Assembly (NCBI GenBank): GCA_016719755.1
Contig: JADJYM010000012.1
Span: forward strand, 191,001-255,000
Source of the DNA: Novosphingobium sp.
GTDB taxonomy: Bacteria > Pseudomonadota > Alphaproteobacteria > Sphingomonadales > Sphingomonadaceae
Reading direction: 5' to 3'
Length of the DNA: 64,000 bases
The notes beneath the pieces were generated by a model. The model saw nothing but the letters and a program-made list of their open reading frames with translations. It did not search any database and was not told where the DNA came from. The position numbers and the translations under genes were made by a program. Positions 30,471 through 40,082 of the stretch are shown here, piece after piece; position 1 is the stretch's first letter, and every line of letters begins with the position of its first letter.

Positions 30471-30592
30471 GACCGTGCAACTCCCCAGTTTACGGATGCT
30501 TCTTCCGGTTGCAAATGAAACTAGTTGGCCAAGTTTGGAGAGTCAAGGGACGCTGCGGCTATCGCAGGCGCAGCGAACCAACGATGAGATAT

Positions 30593-31585
30593 TTACGATT
30601 TCAAAACAGGCATTTGCTGGCTTGCGCAGTGGAAGCTTCCGCCGCCCGCCAGCACGGCATCGGCGAGAATGCCCACCACCTCGCGGTCCGGAAACAGCTC
30701 TGCAACCGCCGCCACCCCATCAGCATCGTGCGCCGTGCCAGAGGTCGGCACGACCACCAGCTTCGAGGTGATGGCAAAATTCATGTAGCTCGCCGGCTCA
30801 ATCCGTCCGTCCGTCTCGACCCGTCCGGGCGATGGCACTTCGCGAACGGTCACCCCGAACGCCTCGGCGCGAGCCTTCGCGTCCGCATAGATCGCCGCGT
30901 TGGGGTCGTCCGCCCCGGTCGCGCGCGGCAAGGCCAGCACACCCGGAGCCACGAAGCGCGCCAGGTTATCGACATGACCGTCGGTGTGATCATTGATCAG
31001 ACCGTCCCCAAGCCAGAGCACACGATCATAGCCAAGATCGCGGGCCAGCCGCGCCTCGATATTGGCCCGCGTGAGGTGCGGGTTGCGATTCGGGTTGAGC
31101 AGGCACTGTTCGGTAGTGACGACCAGCCCGGTGCCATCGCCATCGAGCGCCCCGCCCTCCAGCACCCAGTCGCAGGTCTCGACCGGCAGGCCCGCGCTGC
31201 CTGCCAGCTCCGCGCCAATCTCCTGGTCGCCGTCCATCAGGTACTTGCCGCCCCAGCCATTGAAGCCGAAGCGCCGGGCGATCTGCCGCTGCCCGTCCTG
31301 CACCACCAGCGGCCCGGTGTCGCGCAGCCAGACATCGCCATAGCGGCGCATTTCCAGCTTCACCGCGGCGCTGCACAGCGCCCGGGCACGCGCCGCATTG
31401 GCCTCGTCGCGGACGATCAGGCGCACCTCCTGCCCGCTCTCCGCCACGGCGCTGGCAAAGGCCGCGATCTGCTCCTGCGCACGCGGCAGGAACCCCGGCC
31501 ACTCGACAGGATCATGCGGAAAACCAATCCACAGCCACTGCTGCGGATGCCATTCCGGGGGCATCCGCATGATTGCCTCGTTCAT
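30593..31585 (-). CDS. aguA: Agmatine deiminase family protein
   Basis: 330 residues, peptidyl-arginine-deiminase-like fold. Conserved elements are MPPEWHPQQWLWIGFPHDP, RDTGPLVV and NGWGGKY, then LEGGALDGDGTG, NDHTDGHVDNLARFV with the catalytic His/Asp, and the C-terminal nucleophile Cys in GGGSFHCASQQMP. Agmatine deiminase makes N-carbamoylputrescine and ammonia on the arginine-to-putrescine route; some members act on other guanidines. It follows the M28 peptidase by three bases on the same strand, so both are on one transcript. Confidence 0.92.
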   Translation of the reverse strand: MNEAIMRMPPEWHPQQWLWIGFPHDPVEWPGFLPRAQEQIAAFASAVAESGQEVRLIVRDEANAARARALCSAAVKLEMRRYGDVWLRDTGPLVVQDGQRQIARRFGFNGWGGKYLMDGDQEIGAELAGSAGLPVETCDWVLEGGALDGDGTGLVVTTEQCLLNPNRNPHLTRANIEARLARDLGYDRVLWLGDGLINDHTDGHVDNLARFVAPGVLALPRATGADDPNAAIYADAKARAEAFGVTVREVPSPGRVETDGRIEPASYMNFAITSKLVVVPTSGTAHDADGVAAVAELFPDREVVGILADAVLAGGGSFHCASQQMPVLKS

Positions 31586-31588
31586 GGC

Positions 31589-33253
31589 CTACTTCTTCCC
31601 CTTCAGGCTCGCGTCGCGGATCGCGCGGAACTCGTCGGTCGGGTGCCAGTTCGGCCAGTCCTTGCCCATCGCCAGGCTGCGACCGAGGCGATAGTAGATC
31701 TCGCCATCCTGGAGGATGCCCGACCAGTCCCACCTGGTGTCGTATTCGTCGTTCGGGCCATGGTAGTTCCTGGCAGTATACTCGTCCGAATAGGCCTTGG
31801 CCGCCGCCTTGCCGCCCGGCACCCAGTCCGATCCCCGGCCCAGGTTGAACATCGGCACACCGCGCTTGGCGAGGCTGAAATGGTCCGAGCGATAGTAGTA
31901 TCCGCGCTCGACGTGCTCCTCCGGAGACTGGACCAGCCCCATCGCCTTCATCGTCGCGTTGAGGTAGCGGGTCAGTTCCGACTTGTCGCCGCCGACCACC
32001 TGATAATCGCGCGCGGGGCGCCCCGGCGAAATCGCGTCCATGTTCACCCCGCCAACCGTCTTCGCCAGCGGGTAGATCGGATTCTGGGCGTAGAATTCCG
32101 ATCCCAGCAGCCCCGATTCCTCCAGCGTCACGGCCAGGAACACCTGGCTGCGATCAGCCGTCCCGGCCTTGACGTTGGCTTCCGCGAGCGCCGCCAGCAT
32201 GGCCGTGCCGGTGGCATTGTCGAGCGCGCCGTTGCAAATGTCGTCGCCGCTGGCATCCGCCTTGCAGCGGCCAAGATGATCCCAGTGCGCGGTGTAGAGC
32301 ACATATTCATCGGGCCGCTTCTTGCCCGGCAGGATCCCCACGACATTGCGCGAAGTTGCGCGGCGGATCGAGTTGTCGAAGCTGGTGCTGGCCTTTAGGC
32401 CCAGCGGCACCGGCTTGAAGCCCTTGACCTTCGCGGCGGCGGTCAGCGCGGCCAGGTCCTTACCGGCGGCTGAAAAGATCGCCCTGGCCGCGTCCTGCTG
32501 GATCCAGCCATTGGCCTCGGTCTGATCGTCGCCATTGTTCGGTTTCTGGACATAATACTGCGCGCCGGTCCAGCTCGATTCCACCACGTTCCAGCCATAG
32601 GCGGCGGGGAAGGTATCGTGGACGATCAGCGCCGCGCGCGCGCCCTGCCGGGCGGCTTCCTCGAACTTGTAGGTCCAGCGCCCGTAATAGGTCATGCGGC
32701 GGCCCTTGAAGAGGCCCTCTTCAGTCTCGCTGGCATAGTCCGGATCATTGACCAGGATCACCGCGATCTTCCCCTTCATGTCGACCCCGGCATAGTCGTT
32801 CCAGCCAAGTTCGGGCGCGTTGATCCCGTGGCCGACGAAGACCAGATCGGCGTCCGCAATCTCGGTGCGCGGCGTGACGCGGTAGGAACCGACCACGAAA
32901 TCCTTGCCCGGCGCGAACAGCAGGGTCCTGGCTCCGCCGGTCACCGCAAGGCCGGCCTCTGCGGTCGCGGTAATCTCGACAATTGGCACTTCCTGGGTCC
33001 AGCTGCCCTTGTTACCCGGCTGGAGCCCGGCGGCGCGGAACTTCTCGATCAGGTAGGCAACGGTCTTTTCCTCGCCCGCCGTGCCCGGTGCGCGCCCCTC
33101 GAAGGCATCGGAAGAGAGCGTTTCGACCATTTCCCTCAGCGTCGCTTCAGGCAGAGCGACCGGCGCGACAACCGGCACCGGAGCGGGCTTTGCCAGTGCG
33201 CTGGTCGAAAGCAGCAGGCCGGCAAGCGCCAGCGGGACAAGGCGGTTGAACAT
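31589..33253 (-). CDS. Secreted M28-family zinc aminopeptidase
   Basis: 554 residues from ATG 33253, chosen because the signal peptide (MFNRLVPLALAGLLLSTSAL) begins there; the frame runs on upstream to 33442. A PA-like insert precedes the peptidase domain (residues about 110-240, DADLVFVGHGINAPELGWND). Zinc ligands appear as HWDHLG, GALDNATG, LEESGLLGSEF, NMDAISP and RSDHFSLAKRG, in the right order for M28. It should remove N-terminal residues from peptides in the periplasm or outside the cell. It is co-transcribed with the agmatine deiminase gene and divergent from glnE, sharing the 143-base region 33254-33396. Confidence 0.92.
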   Translation of the reverse strand: MFNRLVPLALAGLLLSTSALAKPAPVPVVAPVALPEATLREMVETLSSDAFEGRAPGTAGEEKTVAYLIEKFRAAGLQPGNKGSWTQEVPIVEITATAEAGLAVTGGARTLLFAPGKDFVVGSYRVTPRTEIADADLVFVGHGINAPELGWNDYAGVDMKGKIAVILVNDPDYASETEEGLFKGRRMTYYGRWTYKFEEAARQGARAALIVHDTFPAAYGWNVVESSWTGAQYYVQKPNNGDDQTEANGWIQQDAARAIFSAAGKDLAALTAAAKVKGFKPVPLGLKASTSFDNSIRRATSRNVVGILPGKKRPDEYVLYTAHWDHLGRCKADASGDDICNGALDNATGTAMLAALAEANVKAGTADRSQVFLAVTLEESGLLGSEFYAQNPIYPLAKTVGGVNMDAISPGRPARDYQVVGGDKSELTRYLNATMKAMGLVQSPEEHVERGYYYRSDHFSLAKRGVPMFNLGRGSDWVPGGKAAAKAYSDEYTARNYHGPNDEYDTRWDWSGILQDGEIYYRLGRSLAMGKDWPNWHPTDEFRAIRDASLKGKK

Positions 33254-33396
33254 GGGAAACAGACCTCTGGTGAATTTGACGCGGGGCAACCGCTTGGCAG
33301 ACCGGCGCCAGAGGGGCAAGCGCCGCCCGTCGATAGCCATCGGCATTTGATCGGACCGCTTGATCGGCAAGAGCTGAACGGGCATCCCGATTCGCG

Positions 33397-36117
33397 ATGA
33401 CCACGATAAGCACGCTTGGCGACTGGACCGGAGCAATTGCACGGGCGCGGGCCCATGCCCCCTACCTTGCTCATGGGCTGGACCGTTTGCCGGGGCTTGA
33501 AAGCCTGCTTGCAGCTGGCGCTATCGAGGAGGCGCTCGATTGGGCCAGGGCCGCCGGCCATGGCGCCGCGACAGTAGCCAGCGCGCTCCGGCGCGAGAAG
33601 CTGGCGCTCGCCACCGCGCTGGCGATCGGCGATCTGGCCGGCGCGCTTCCCCTGCTGCGCATTACCGGCGAATTGTCCGACTTTGCCGACCGCTCGCTTG
33701 ATGCCGCCATCGCGGACGCGATCCGGGCACGGGTGCCCGACGCGGAACCAGCCGGGTTCCTCGCCCTCGCGCTGGGCAAGCACGGCGCGCAGGAGCTGAA
33801 CTACTCGTCCGACATCGATCCGATCCTGCTCTACGATCCAGCCCTGCTCCCGCGCCGCCAGCGCGACGAACCGGGCGAGGCGGCCCAGCGCGTGGCGCGC
33901 ACCCTGATGCAGACGATGAGCCACGTTGATGGTGAGGGCTATGTCTTCCGGGTCGACCTGCGCCTGCGCCCAGCATCAGAGGTCAGCCCGCTGGCGATCC
34001 CGATCGAAGCCGCGCTGACCCATTACGAAAGCTCAGCGCTGGCCTGGGAGCGTGCCGCCTTTATCCGCGCCCGCGCCTGTTCGGGCGACATCGCGGCGGG
34101 CGAGGCATTCCTGGCCGCGATCCGCCCCTTCGTCTGGCGCAAAAGCCTGGACTTCGGCGCGATTGCCGAGATCGGGCGGCTTACCGGACGGATCCGGAGC
34201 AACCATAATGGCGCCGCGCGGCCCGGCCCGGGCTTCGACGTCAAGAAGGGCCGCGGCGGAATCCGCGAGGTCGAATTCTATGCCCAGACGCTTCAGCTGA
34301 TCCATGGCGGGCGCAATCCCGCGCTGCGCCAGCGGCACGTGCGCGCCAGCCTTGATGCGCTGGCCTCTGCCGGGCTGGTCGATCCCGACGATGCCCGCGC
34401 CCTGGGCGAGTGCTACGACCGGCTCCGCACGATCGAGCATCGGCTGCAGATGGTTGCCGATCAGCAGACCCAGACCCTGCCGTCGGATCCCGCCGCGCTC
34501 GACAATGTCGCGCGGCTCGACGGACTGCCCGATGGCACGGCGCTGATCGCCGAACTCGAGGAAATCTGCGAAGCGGTGGGATCGCGCTATGACAAGCTGA
34601 TCGCGCTGCACGGCGACGATGGCGGCGCCGTCGCCATGCCATCGGGCGAGGATCAGGCCCCTGACCTTGCTCGGCTTGGTTTCGCCGATGCCGAGGCATT
34701 GGCCGCACGGATCGAAGGCTGGCGTTCGGGCCGGATGCGCGCGCTGCGCAGCGATGCCGCGCGCGCCGCCTTCGATGCGATCCAGGGGCCGCTGCTCGCC
34801 GCCTTCGCCGCCTCGCCCGAGCCCGAACGCGCCCTGCTGCGCTGGGAGGAACTGCTCGCCAACCTGCCAAGCGCGATCAACCTGTTCCGCCTGCTGGAAG
34901 CCCGTCCCGCCCTGCTCCAGCTGCTTGGGCGGATCCTCAGCCTCGCGCCGCCGCTCGCCGATGCCCTGGCGCGGCGCGCTGACCTGCTCGATCCGCTGAT
35001 CGACGCCAGCGCTTTCGACCTGCCGGGCGACGTCGCAGCGCTGTCCGCGGAATTCGCCGACGGCGAAAGCGGCGATGACTACCAGGGCCTGCTTGACCGG
35101 GTCCGGCGCAAGGTCGGGGAAAAGCGCTTCATTCTGGGCGTCCAGCTGATCGAGGGCGTGCGTGACCCGCGCACCATCGGCCAGGCTCTGTCGCGCATCG
35201 CGGAAGCGGCACTGGCCGTGCTGGCCGAGGGCGCGACGGCGGAATTCGAGCGCGTCCATGGCCGGATTGCGGACAATGAACTGGTCATCATGGGCTATGG
35301 CAGGCTCGGCGGCGGATTGCTCACGCATGCCTCGGACCTAGATCTGGTATTCCTGTTCTCTGGCGAACACGGCGCGGAAAGCGATGGCGCGCGGCCGCTG
35401 GGTGGCACGCTCTACTTCAACCGCCTGTCACAGCGGGTCATCGCCGCCCTCTCGGTACCCACAGCTGAAGGGGCGCTCTATGAGGTCGATACACGGCTCA
35501 GGCCATCCGGAGCGCAAGGGCCGATCGCGGTCAGCCTCGACAGTTTCGAACGCTATCAGCACGAGGCGGCCTGGACCTGGGAGCACATGGCGCTGGCCCG
35601 CGCGCGGGTGCTGCACGGTCCGCCGGATGGCCGCGCGGAACTGGAGCGGATCATCCACACCGTCCTGACCATGCCGCGCGATGCGGCAAAGCTGCGGGCC
35701 GACGTGCTGCACATGCGCGGCGAAATGGCCCGCCACAAGCCGGCCAGGGGGCCACTTGATGTCAAGCTGGCGCGCGGCGGACTGGTCGATATCGAGTTCC
35801 TGACCCACTACCTCCAGCTCCGCGACCATATCGCCCTGCTGCCCGCGATTCCCGCCGCACTGGCGGCACTGGTGGAAGCTGGGCTGCTTCCGGCAGACAT
35901 GATCGAGGCTCATGCCGCGCTGTCACGCTTCCTGATCGCGGCCCGCCTGCTCGCACCGGACAGCGAGGAACCGCCCAGGGCCGCGCGCGAGGTGCTTGCG
36001 CGCGCCTGCCAATGCGGCGATTGGGAGGAACTTAAAGCGAATCTCGCCGCCGCGCGCCGCACCGTTGCGGCCAGCTGGTCGGCCGTATTCGGCGAACAAC
36101 TGGAGCTGGAAACATGA
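33397..36117 (+). CDS. glnE: Bifunctional glutamine synthetase adenylyltransferase/deadenylyltransferase
   Basis: 906 residues, two homologous nucleotidyltransferase units. The N-terminal (deadenylylating) unit has LGKHGAQELNYSSDIDPILL and GRGGIREVEFYAQ. The C-terminal (adenylylating) unit has MGYGRLGGGLLTHASDLDLV and ARGGLVDIEFLTHYLQL. GlnE adds or removes AMP from glutamine synthetase in response to PII, adjusting nitrogen assimilation. It starts divergently from the M28 peptidase, and its stop overlaps the bcp start (ATGA). The length and both active sites look complete. Confidence 0.96.
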   Translation: MTTISTLGDWTGAIARARAHAPYLAHGLDRLPGLESLLAAGAIEEALDWARAAGHGAATVASALRREKLALATALAIGDLAGALPLLRITGELSDFADRSLDAAIADAIRARVPDAEPAGFLALALGKHGAQELNYSSDIDPILLYDPALLPRRQRDEPGEAAQRVARTLMQTMSHVDGEGYVFRVDLRLRPASEVSPLAIPIEAALTHYESSALAWERAAFIRARACSGDIAAGEAFLAAIRPFVWRKSLDFGAIAEIGRLTGRIRSNHNGAARPGPGFDVKKGRGGIREVEFYAQTLQLIHGGRNPALRQRHVRASLDALASAGLVDPDDARALGECYDRLRTIEHRLQMVADQQTQTLPSDPAALDNVARLDGLPDGTALIAELEEICEAVGSRYDKLIALHGDDGGAVAMPSGEDQAPDLARLGFADAEALAARIEGWRSGRMRALRSDAARAAFDAIQGPLLAAFAASPEPERALLRWEELLANLPSAINLFRLLEARPALLQLLGRILSLAPPLADALARRADLLDPLIDASAFDLPGDVAALSAEFADGESGDDYQGLLDRVRRKVGEKRFILGVQLIEGVRDPRTIGQALSRIAEAALAVLAEGATAEFERVHGRIADNELVIMGYGRLGGGLLTHASDLDLVFLFSGEHGAESDGARPLGGTLYFNRLSQRVIAALSVPTAEGALYEVDTRLRPSGAQGPIAVSLDSFERYQHEAAWTWEHMALARARVLHGPPDGRAELERIIHTVLTMPRDAAKLRADVLHMRGEMARHKPARGPLDVKLARGGLVDIEFLTHYLQLRDHIALLPAIPAALAALVEAGLLPADMIEAHAALSRFLIAARLLAPDSEEPPRAAREVLARACQCGDWEELKANLAAARRTVAASWSAVFGEQLELET

Positions 36118-36587
36118 CCGCATTCCCCGGCGTTGGCGATGCCATGCCCGACATCGTGATGACCGCTGCCGATGGCTCGGCGGTGAAATGTTCGGACTTC
36201 GCCGGAAGCAAGCTGGTGGTGTTCTTCTACCCCAAGGACGACACCCCCGGATGCACTACCGAAAACAAGGATTTTTCCGAGCTTTCGGAAGAGTTTGCCA
36301 AGGCAGGCACGGCCTTGCTCGGAGTATCGAAGGATACCCCCGCGAAGCACGCCAGGTTTACTGCCAGGCATGGTCTCGTCGCGCCGCTCGCCAGCGATGC
36401 GGAAAGCGGTGGCCTATCCGATGCGCTGGGCATCTGGCGCGAGAAACAGAACTACGGTCGCACCTATATGGGCATGGTCCGCTCCACCTATCTGGTCGGC
36501 AGCGACGGCCGCATCGCCCGGATCTGGAGCCCGGTGAAGGTCAAGGGCCACGCGGCCGAAGTGCTTGCGGCGGCCCGGTCGCTCTGA
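36114..36587 (+). CDS. bcp: Bcp-type peroxiredoxin, apparently 1-Cys
   Basis: 157 residues, thioredoxin fold. VVFFYPKDDTPGCTTENKDF holds the peroxidatic Cys in TPGC. The resolving Cys that follows five residues later in E. coli Bcp (TPGCTVQAC) is replaced by Lys/Asp here, and no other Cys is placed to resolve it except in the N-terminal KCSDFAG segment. The C-terminal part RTYMGMVRSTYLVGSDGRIA is typical. It reduces thiol-accessible hydroperoxides in the cytoplasm. Start overlaps the glnE stop; the DUF455 gene follows after 14 bases. Confidence 0.93.
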   Translation: MTAFPGVGDAMPDIVMTAADGSAVKCSDFAGSKLVVFFYPKDDTPGCTTENKDFSELSEEFAKAGTALLGVSKDTPAKHARFTARHGLVAPLASDAESGGLSDALGIWREKQNYGRTYMGMVRSTYLVGSDGRIARIWSPVKVKGHAAEVLAAARSL

Positions 36588-36601
36588 CGGGATTTGGGCG
36601 C

Positions 36602-37393
36602 ATGACCTCGCTGTCCGCGGCAATCCATGCCGCCCTGATAGAGGCCGACCCGCGCGCCAAGGTGATGGCCGCGCGGCGCGTCGCGCGCGACTGGCGGCTC
36701 CGGCGGCTGGACTGGCGCTTCGACGCGGCCATGCCGGACGAACCGGGCCGGCCCGCCGCACCGGAATTGCTGCCGCCCAACCAAATGCCAAAGCGCGGCA
36801 AAGGCGGATCGGAGCGTGGCCGGATTGCTCTGTGGCATGCCCTGGCCCACATCGAATTCGTCGCCATCGACCTGGCGCTCGACATGGCGGGGCGGTTTGG
36901 CCCGGAGATGGGGCCGGAATTCGTTTCCGACTTCCTTATGGTCGCGGCGGACGAAGCGATGCACTTCGCGCTGATCGAGCGGCATCTGCAGGTCCTTGGC
37001 AGCCATTATGGCGCGCTTCCCGCCCATTCCGGCCTGTGGGACGCTGCCAGCGAAACCATGCATGACGTGGCGGCACGGCTTGCCATTGTCCCGATGGTGC
37101 TGGAAGCGCGCGGTCTGGACGTTACGCCAGCCACGCTCGAGCGTGTCCGCCAGGCCGGTGACGAAGCGGGTGCGCGCATCCTCGAACGAATCCTTGACGA
37201 CGAAATCCGCCATGTCCGCTTTGGCGCAAAGCACTTCGCCGCAGTCTGCGCGGCGCGCGGTGAATCGCAGGAGCCCCTGTGGAAAACCCTTGTTGCGCGC
37301 CACTTTCGCGGGGCGATTAAGCCTCCGTTCAACGACTCAGCGCGTCACAGTGCCGGTTTGTCGCGCAGTCTCTACGCAGCACTTGCCAGCTGA
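36602..37393 (+). CDS. DUF455 ferritin-like protein
   Basis: 263 residues. A ferritin-like four-helix core is suggested by LWHALAHIEFVAIDLALDMA, VAADEAMHFALIERHLQVLG, IVPMVLEARGLDVTPATLER and ILDDEIRHVRFGAKHF, each with Glu/His in the spacing of a di-iron site (E..H pairs). This is the DUF455 pattern. Members lie near tRNA-modifying or redox genes, but their reaction is not established. It is co-oriented with and close to bcp, a peroxide-defence neighbour. Confidence 0.85.
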   Translation: MTSLSAAIHAALIEADPRAKVMAARRVARDWRLRRLDWRFDAAMPDEPGRPAAPELLPPNQMPKRGKGGSERGRIALWHALAHIEFVAIDLALDMAGRFGPEMGPEFVSDFLMVAADEAMHFALIERHLQVLGSHYGALPAHSGLWDAASETMHDVAARLAIVPMVLEARGLDVTPATLERVRQAGDEAGARILERILDDEIRHVRFGAKHFAAVCAARGESQEPLWKTLVARHFRGAIKPPFNDSARHSAGLSRSLYAALAS

Positions 37394-37407
37394 AACCCGC
37401 CCGGGCT

Positions 37408-37435
37408 AACCCCGCTTTCGAGAAGTCGGGGGGTT
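37408..37435 (+). other. Stem-loop before the M23 peptidase gene
   Basis: AACCCC at 37408-37413 pairs with GGGGTT at 37430-37435, with the inner CTT/AAG pairing around TCGAG. It lies just after the DUF455 stop, about 100 bases before the M23 peptidase start. There is no T run, so it is either a weak terminator or part of a longer structured leader. Confidence 0.35.
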
Positions 37436-37531
37436 CCGGCCATCTCTGAAAAGATCCAGACCCGGGGCCAAGGTTCGGGGAAACAGGGTTCGCACGGCTT
37501 GCCAGCAGGCCGCTGAAACAAGGTAGTTCGA

Positions 37532-38293
37532 GTGGTCGTGATTTCGTTTCTTGCCAAGTTCCGGTCGATTGCCGCGCTCGCTGCATTTGCCGGTCTGGCC
37601 GTTTCCAATCCCGCCCTGGCCAACAGCAGCGCCGCCGCTGCCGATGTGACCGCCCCCCTGCGCACTGCCCAGGCTGCCAAGCCCGCGACCGCCAGCACCG
37701 ATGCGGAATTCCGCCGCCTCTTCGCGGACTGGAAGGCCCTTGATCGCGGCGTGGTGAACACGGTTCAGGCTCGTACCGCGCTACCCGCCTCACCGCTGAG
37801 CCAGGGTTCGATCCTGCGTCCGGCCGGTGTGTCGATCCCTTCGCGCATGCCGGTTGAAAATGCCGCGCTGACCAGCGGCTATGGAATGCGGACCCACCCC
37901 GTTCTGGGCGGTCGCCGCGCGCACAAGGGCATCGACCTTGCCATGCCGACCGGCACCCCGGTTTATGCGACTGCCGATGGCGTGGTCAGCAAGGCCGAAT
38001 GGTTCTCCAGCTACGGCCTCTACATCTCGCTTGAGCATGGCGCTGATATCCAGACCCGCTATGGCCACCTTTCACGCCTCAACGTCGCTGCCGGTCAGCA
38101 GATCCGCAAGGGCGACGTGATCGGTTATGTTGGCTCTACCGGCCGCTCGACCGGCCCGCACCTGCACTATGAAGTGCGCATCGCCGGCGCATCGGTCAAC
38201 CCGATCCCTTACCTCCAGGCCGATACCGCAGCCAAGGCCCCGCTCCTTGCGGTCGTCGATGGTGATGCCCAGGGCGGCCCCGACGAAGAGTAA
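37532..38293 (+). CDS. Secreted M23-family peptidase (LytM domain)
   Basis: 253 residues, beginning with GTG and followed by a signal peptide (FRSIAALAAFAGLAVSNPAL, cleaved near ALANS). After a low-complexity Ala/Thr region, the LytM domain runs from about 118 to 228: TSGYGMRTHPVLGGRRAHKG, with zinc ligand His and Asp of HKGID, the SRLNVAAGQQIRKGDVIGYV turn, and HLHYE. It cuts peptidoglycan crosslinks or regulates amidases in the periplasm. A strong terminator follows 64 bases after the stop. Confidence 0.93.
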   Translation: MVVISFLAKFRSIAALAAFAGLAVSNPALANSSAAAADVTAPLRTAQAAKPATASTDAEFRRLFADWKALDRGVVNTVQARTALPASPLSQGSILRPAGVSIPSRMPVENAALTSGYGMRTHPVLGGRRAHKGIDLAMPTGTPVYATADGVVSKAEWFSSYGLYISLEHGADIQTRYGHLSRLNVAAGQQIRKGDVIGYVGSTGRSTGPHLHYEVRIAGASVNPIPYLQADTAAKAPLLAVVDGDAQGGPDEE

Positions 38294-38357
38294 TTCCATC
38301 CCGGAGCCGGGCAAAGATCCGGACCGGTAATCAGCTTCGAGAGGATGCTGGGAAAGG

Positions 38358-38388
38358 GGCGATGGGTTTCCATCGCCTTTTTCTTTTT
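38358..38388 (+). terminator. Intrinsic terminator after the M23 peptidase gene
   Basis: GGCGATGG (38358-38365) pairs with CCATCGCC (38370-38377) around GTTT and is followed by the T-rich run TTTTTCTTTTT. Confidence 0.92.
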
Positions 38389-38465
38389 GCGGTTTTTAAT
38401 CGAACGGTTAAAACCTCCTCGAAGCGGTCGGAATCAGGCCGCAAGCGAGAGAGAGCGAACGGCAA

Positions 38466-40016
38466 ATGCATCCTTCCATCCACGCAAGGACCAATCCCGA
38501 AAAGCCAGCCGTCATCATGGCGGGCACGGGCGAGACCATCAGTTTCGGCGAGCTTGATGCGCGGTCGAACCGCGTTGCGCAGCTGCTGCGCGCCCGGGGC
38601 ATCCAGATCGGCGACACGGTTGCCATCTGCATGGAAAACCACCCCTGGTACTTCGCGCTGACCTGGGGTTCGCAGCGTGCCGGGGTCCACTATGTCTGCA
38701 TCTCCAGCCGCCTGACCGCGCCTGAGATCGCTTACATCCTGGAAGACAGCGGTGCGAGGCTGTTGTTCGGCTCGTCCTACCTTGCCGCCACTCTCGATGA
38801 AGTGGCCACGCTCACCCCTGCAATACCCCAGCTCCGTTTCGGCGCTTCGGCCGATCTGGACGCCGAAGCCGCGCTGTCGGCCATGCCCGCAACCCCGATC
38901 GCGGATGAACGCGCCGGCGTTGACATGCTTTACTCGTCAGGCACCACCGGCCGCCCCAAGGGGGTCAAGATTCCGCTGCCCGAAGATCCCGATATCGCGC
39001 AGGTCAACGCGCTGGTCGGGCTGGCCTCGATGGCATTCGGGATCCAGCCGGATGCCGTCTACCTCTCTCCCGCGCCGCTCTATCACGCTGCGCCGCTGCG
39101 CTGGTCGATGACTGTCCAAAAGCTTGGCGGAACCGTAGTTGTCATGGAGAAGTTCGATCCAGAACACGCGCTGCAGCTTATCGAAAAGTACAAGGTGACC
39201 GACAGCCAGTGGGTCCCCACCCATTTTGTGCGGATGCTCAAGCTGCCGGAAGAGGTACGCACAAAGTACGATACATCCAGCCTCAAGTGCGCGATCCACG
39301 CTGCCGCGCCCTGCCCTGTGCCGGTCAAGCACGCGATGATCGACTGGTGGGGGCCCGTGATCTATGAGTATTACGCCGGCACCGAAGGCAACGGCTTCAC
39401 TTTCATTACCAGCCAGGAATGGCTCCAGCGTCCCGGCTCCGTTGGCCGCGCGCTGACCGGGATCGTGCGGGTCTGCGACGAGAATGGGGACGAGGTTCCG
39501 CGCGGCACCGAGGGTCAGATCTTCTTCGAACCGACCGAGGCCAACGTGCCGTTCGAATACCACAACGATCCGGTCAAGACCGCCGAAAGCCGCAACAAGC
39601 ATGGCTGGACCAGTCTGGGCGACGTCGGTTACGAGGACGAGGAGGGGTATGTCTTCCTGACCGACCGCAAGAGCTTCATGATCATCTCTGGCGGGGTCAA
39701 CATCTACCCGCAGGAGATCGAGAACCTGCTGGTCACCCACCCCAAGGTGGCCGACGCCGCCGTGATTGGCGCTCCCGATCCGGACATGGGCGAAAAGGTC
39801 GTGGCCGTGGTCCAGCCCGCCAACATGGCCGATGCGGGACCCGCACTGGCCGAGGAACTGATGGCCTACCTCGCCCCGCAACTCAGCCGCGTGAAAATGC
39901 CGCGCCAGATCGACTTCCGCGAGGAACTCCCGCGCGAACAGACCGGCAAGCTCTACAAGCGGCACCTGCGCGATGAATACAAGGCTGCTTACGAAGCGCA
40001 GATGGGACAGGGCTGA
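38466..40016 (+). CDS. AMP-forming acyl-CoA synthetase
   Basis: 516 residues, ANL superfamily. P-loop-like MLYSSGTTGRPKGV (about residues 155-168), the YYAGTEGNG adenine site near 300, GDVGYEDEEGYVFLTDRKSF with the conserved Asp of the hinge, and the catalytic Lys in REQTGKLYKR. It would activate a fatty or aryl acid through an acyl-adenylate to the CoA thioester in the cytoplasm. It is too short and in the wrong family to be the ADP-forming feruloyl-CoA synthetase FerA of SYK-6. It stands alone after a terminator, just before the polysaccharide locus. Confidence 0.92.
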   Translation: MHPSIHARTNPEKPAVIMAGTGETISFGELDARSNRVAQLLRARGIQIGDTVAICMENHPWYFALTWGSQRAGVHYVCISSRLTAPEIAYILEDSGARLLFGSSYLAATLDEVATLTPAIPQLRFGASADLDAEAALSAMPATPIADERAGVDMLYSSGTTGRPKGVKIPLPEDPDIAQVNALVGLASMAFGIQPDAVYLSPAPLYHAAPLRWSMTVQKLGGTVVVMEKFDPEHALQLIEKYKVTDSQWVPTHFVRMLKLPEEVRTKYDTSSLKCAIHAAAPCPVPVKHAMIDWWGPVIYEYYAGTEGNGFTFITSQEWLQRPGSVGRALTGIVRVCDENGDEVPRGTEGQIFFEPTEANVPFEYHNDPVKTAESRNKHGWTSLGDVGYEDEEGYVFLTDRKSFMIISGGVNIYPQEIENLLVTHPKVADAAVIGAPDPDMGEKVVAVVQPANMADAGPALAEELMAYLAPQLSRVKMPRQIDFREELPREQTGKLYKRHLRDEYKAAYEAQMGQG

Positions 40017-40082
40017 TTAAGGCCGCTGCGGTGCGTCTAGGATGCTGATCGCAAGGCTAATTGAAGCCGCCCCAGAAACACT

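Noticed and set aside
30509-32398. 629-residue frame antisense to the agmatine deiminase and M28 genes
   Set aside because: Both genes on the other strand have complete catalytic motifs; the antisense product has shadow composition.
38466-40016. Acyl-CoA synthetase as the feruloyl-CoA synthetase FerA
   Set aside because: FerA of SYK-6 is an ADP-forming, roughly 700-residue enzyme; this is an AMP-forming ANL protein placed 16 kb from the hydratase.
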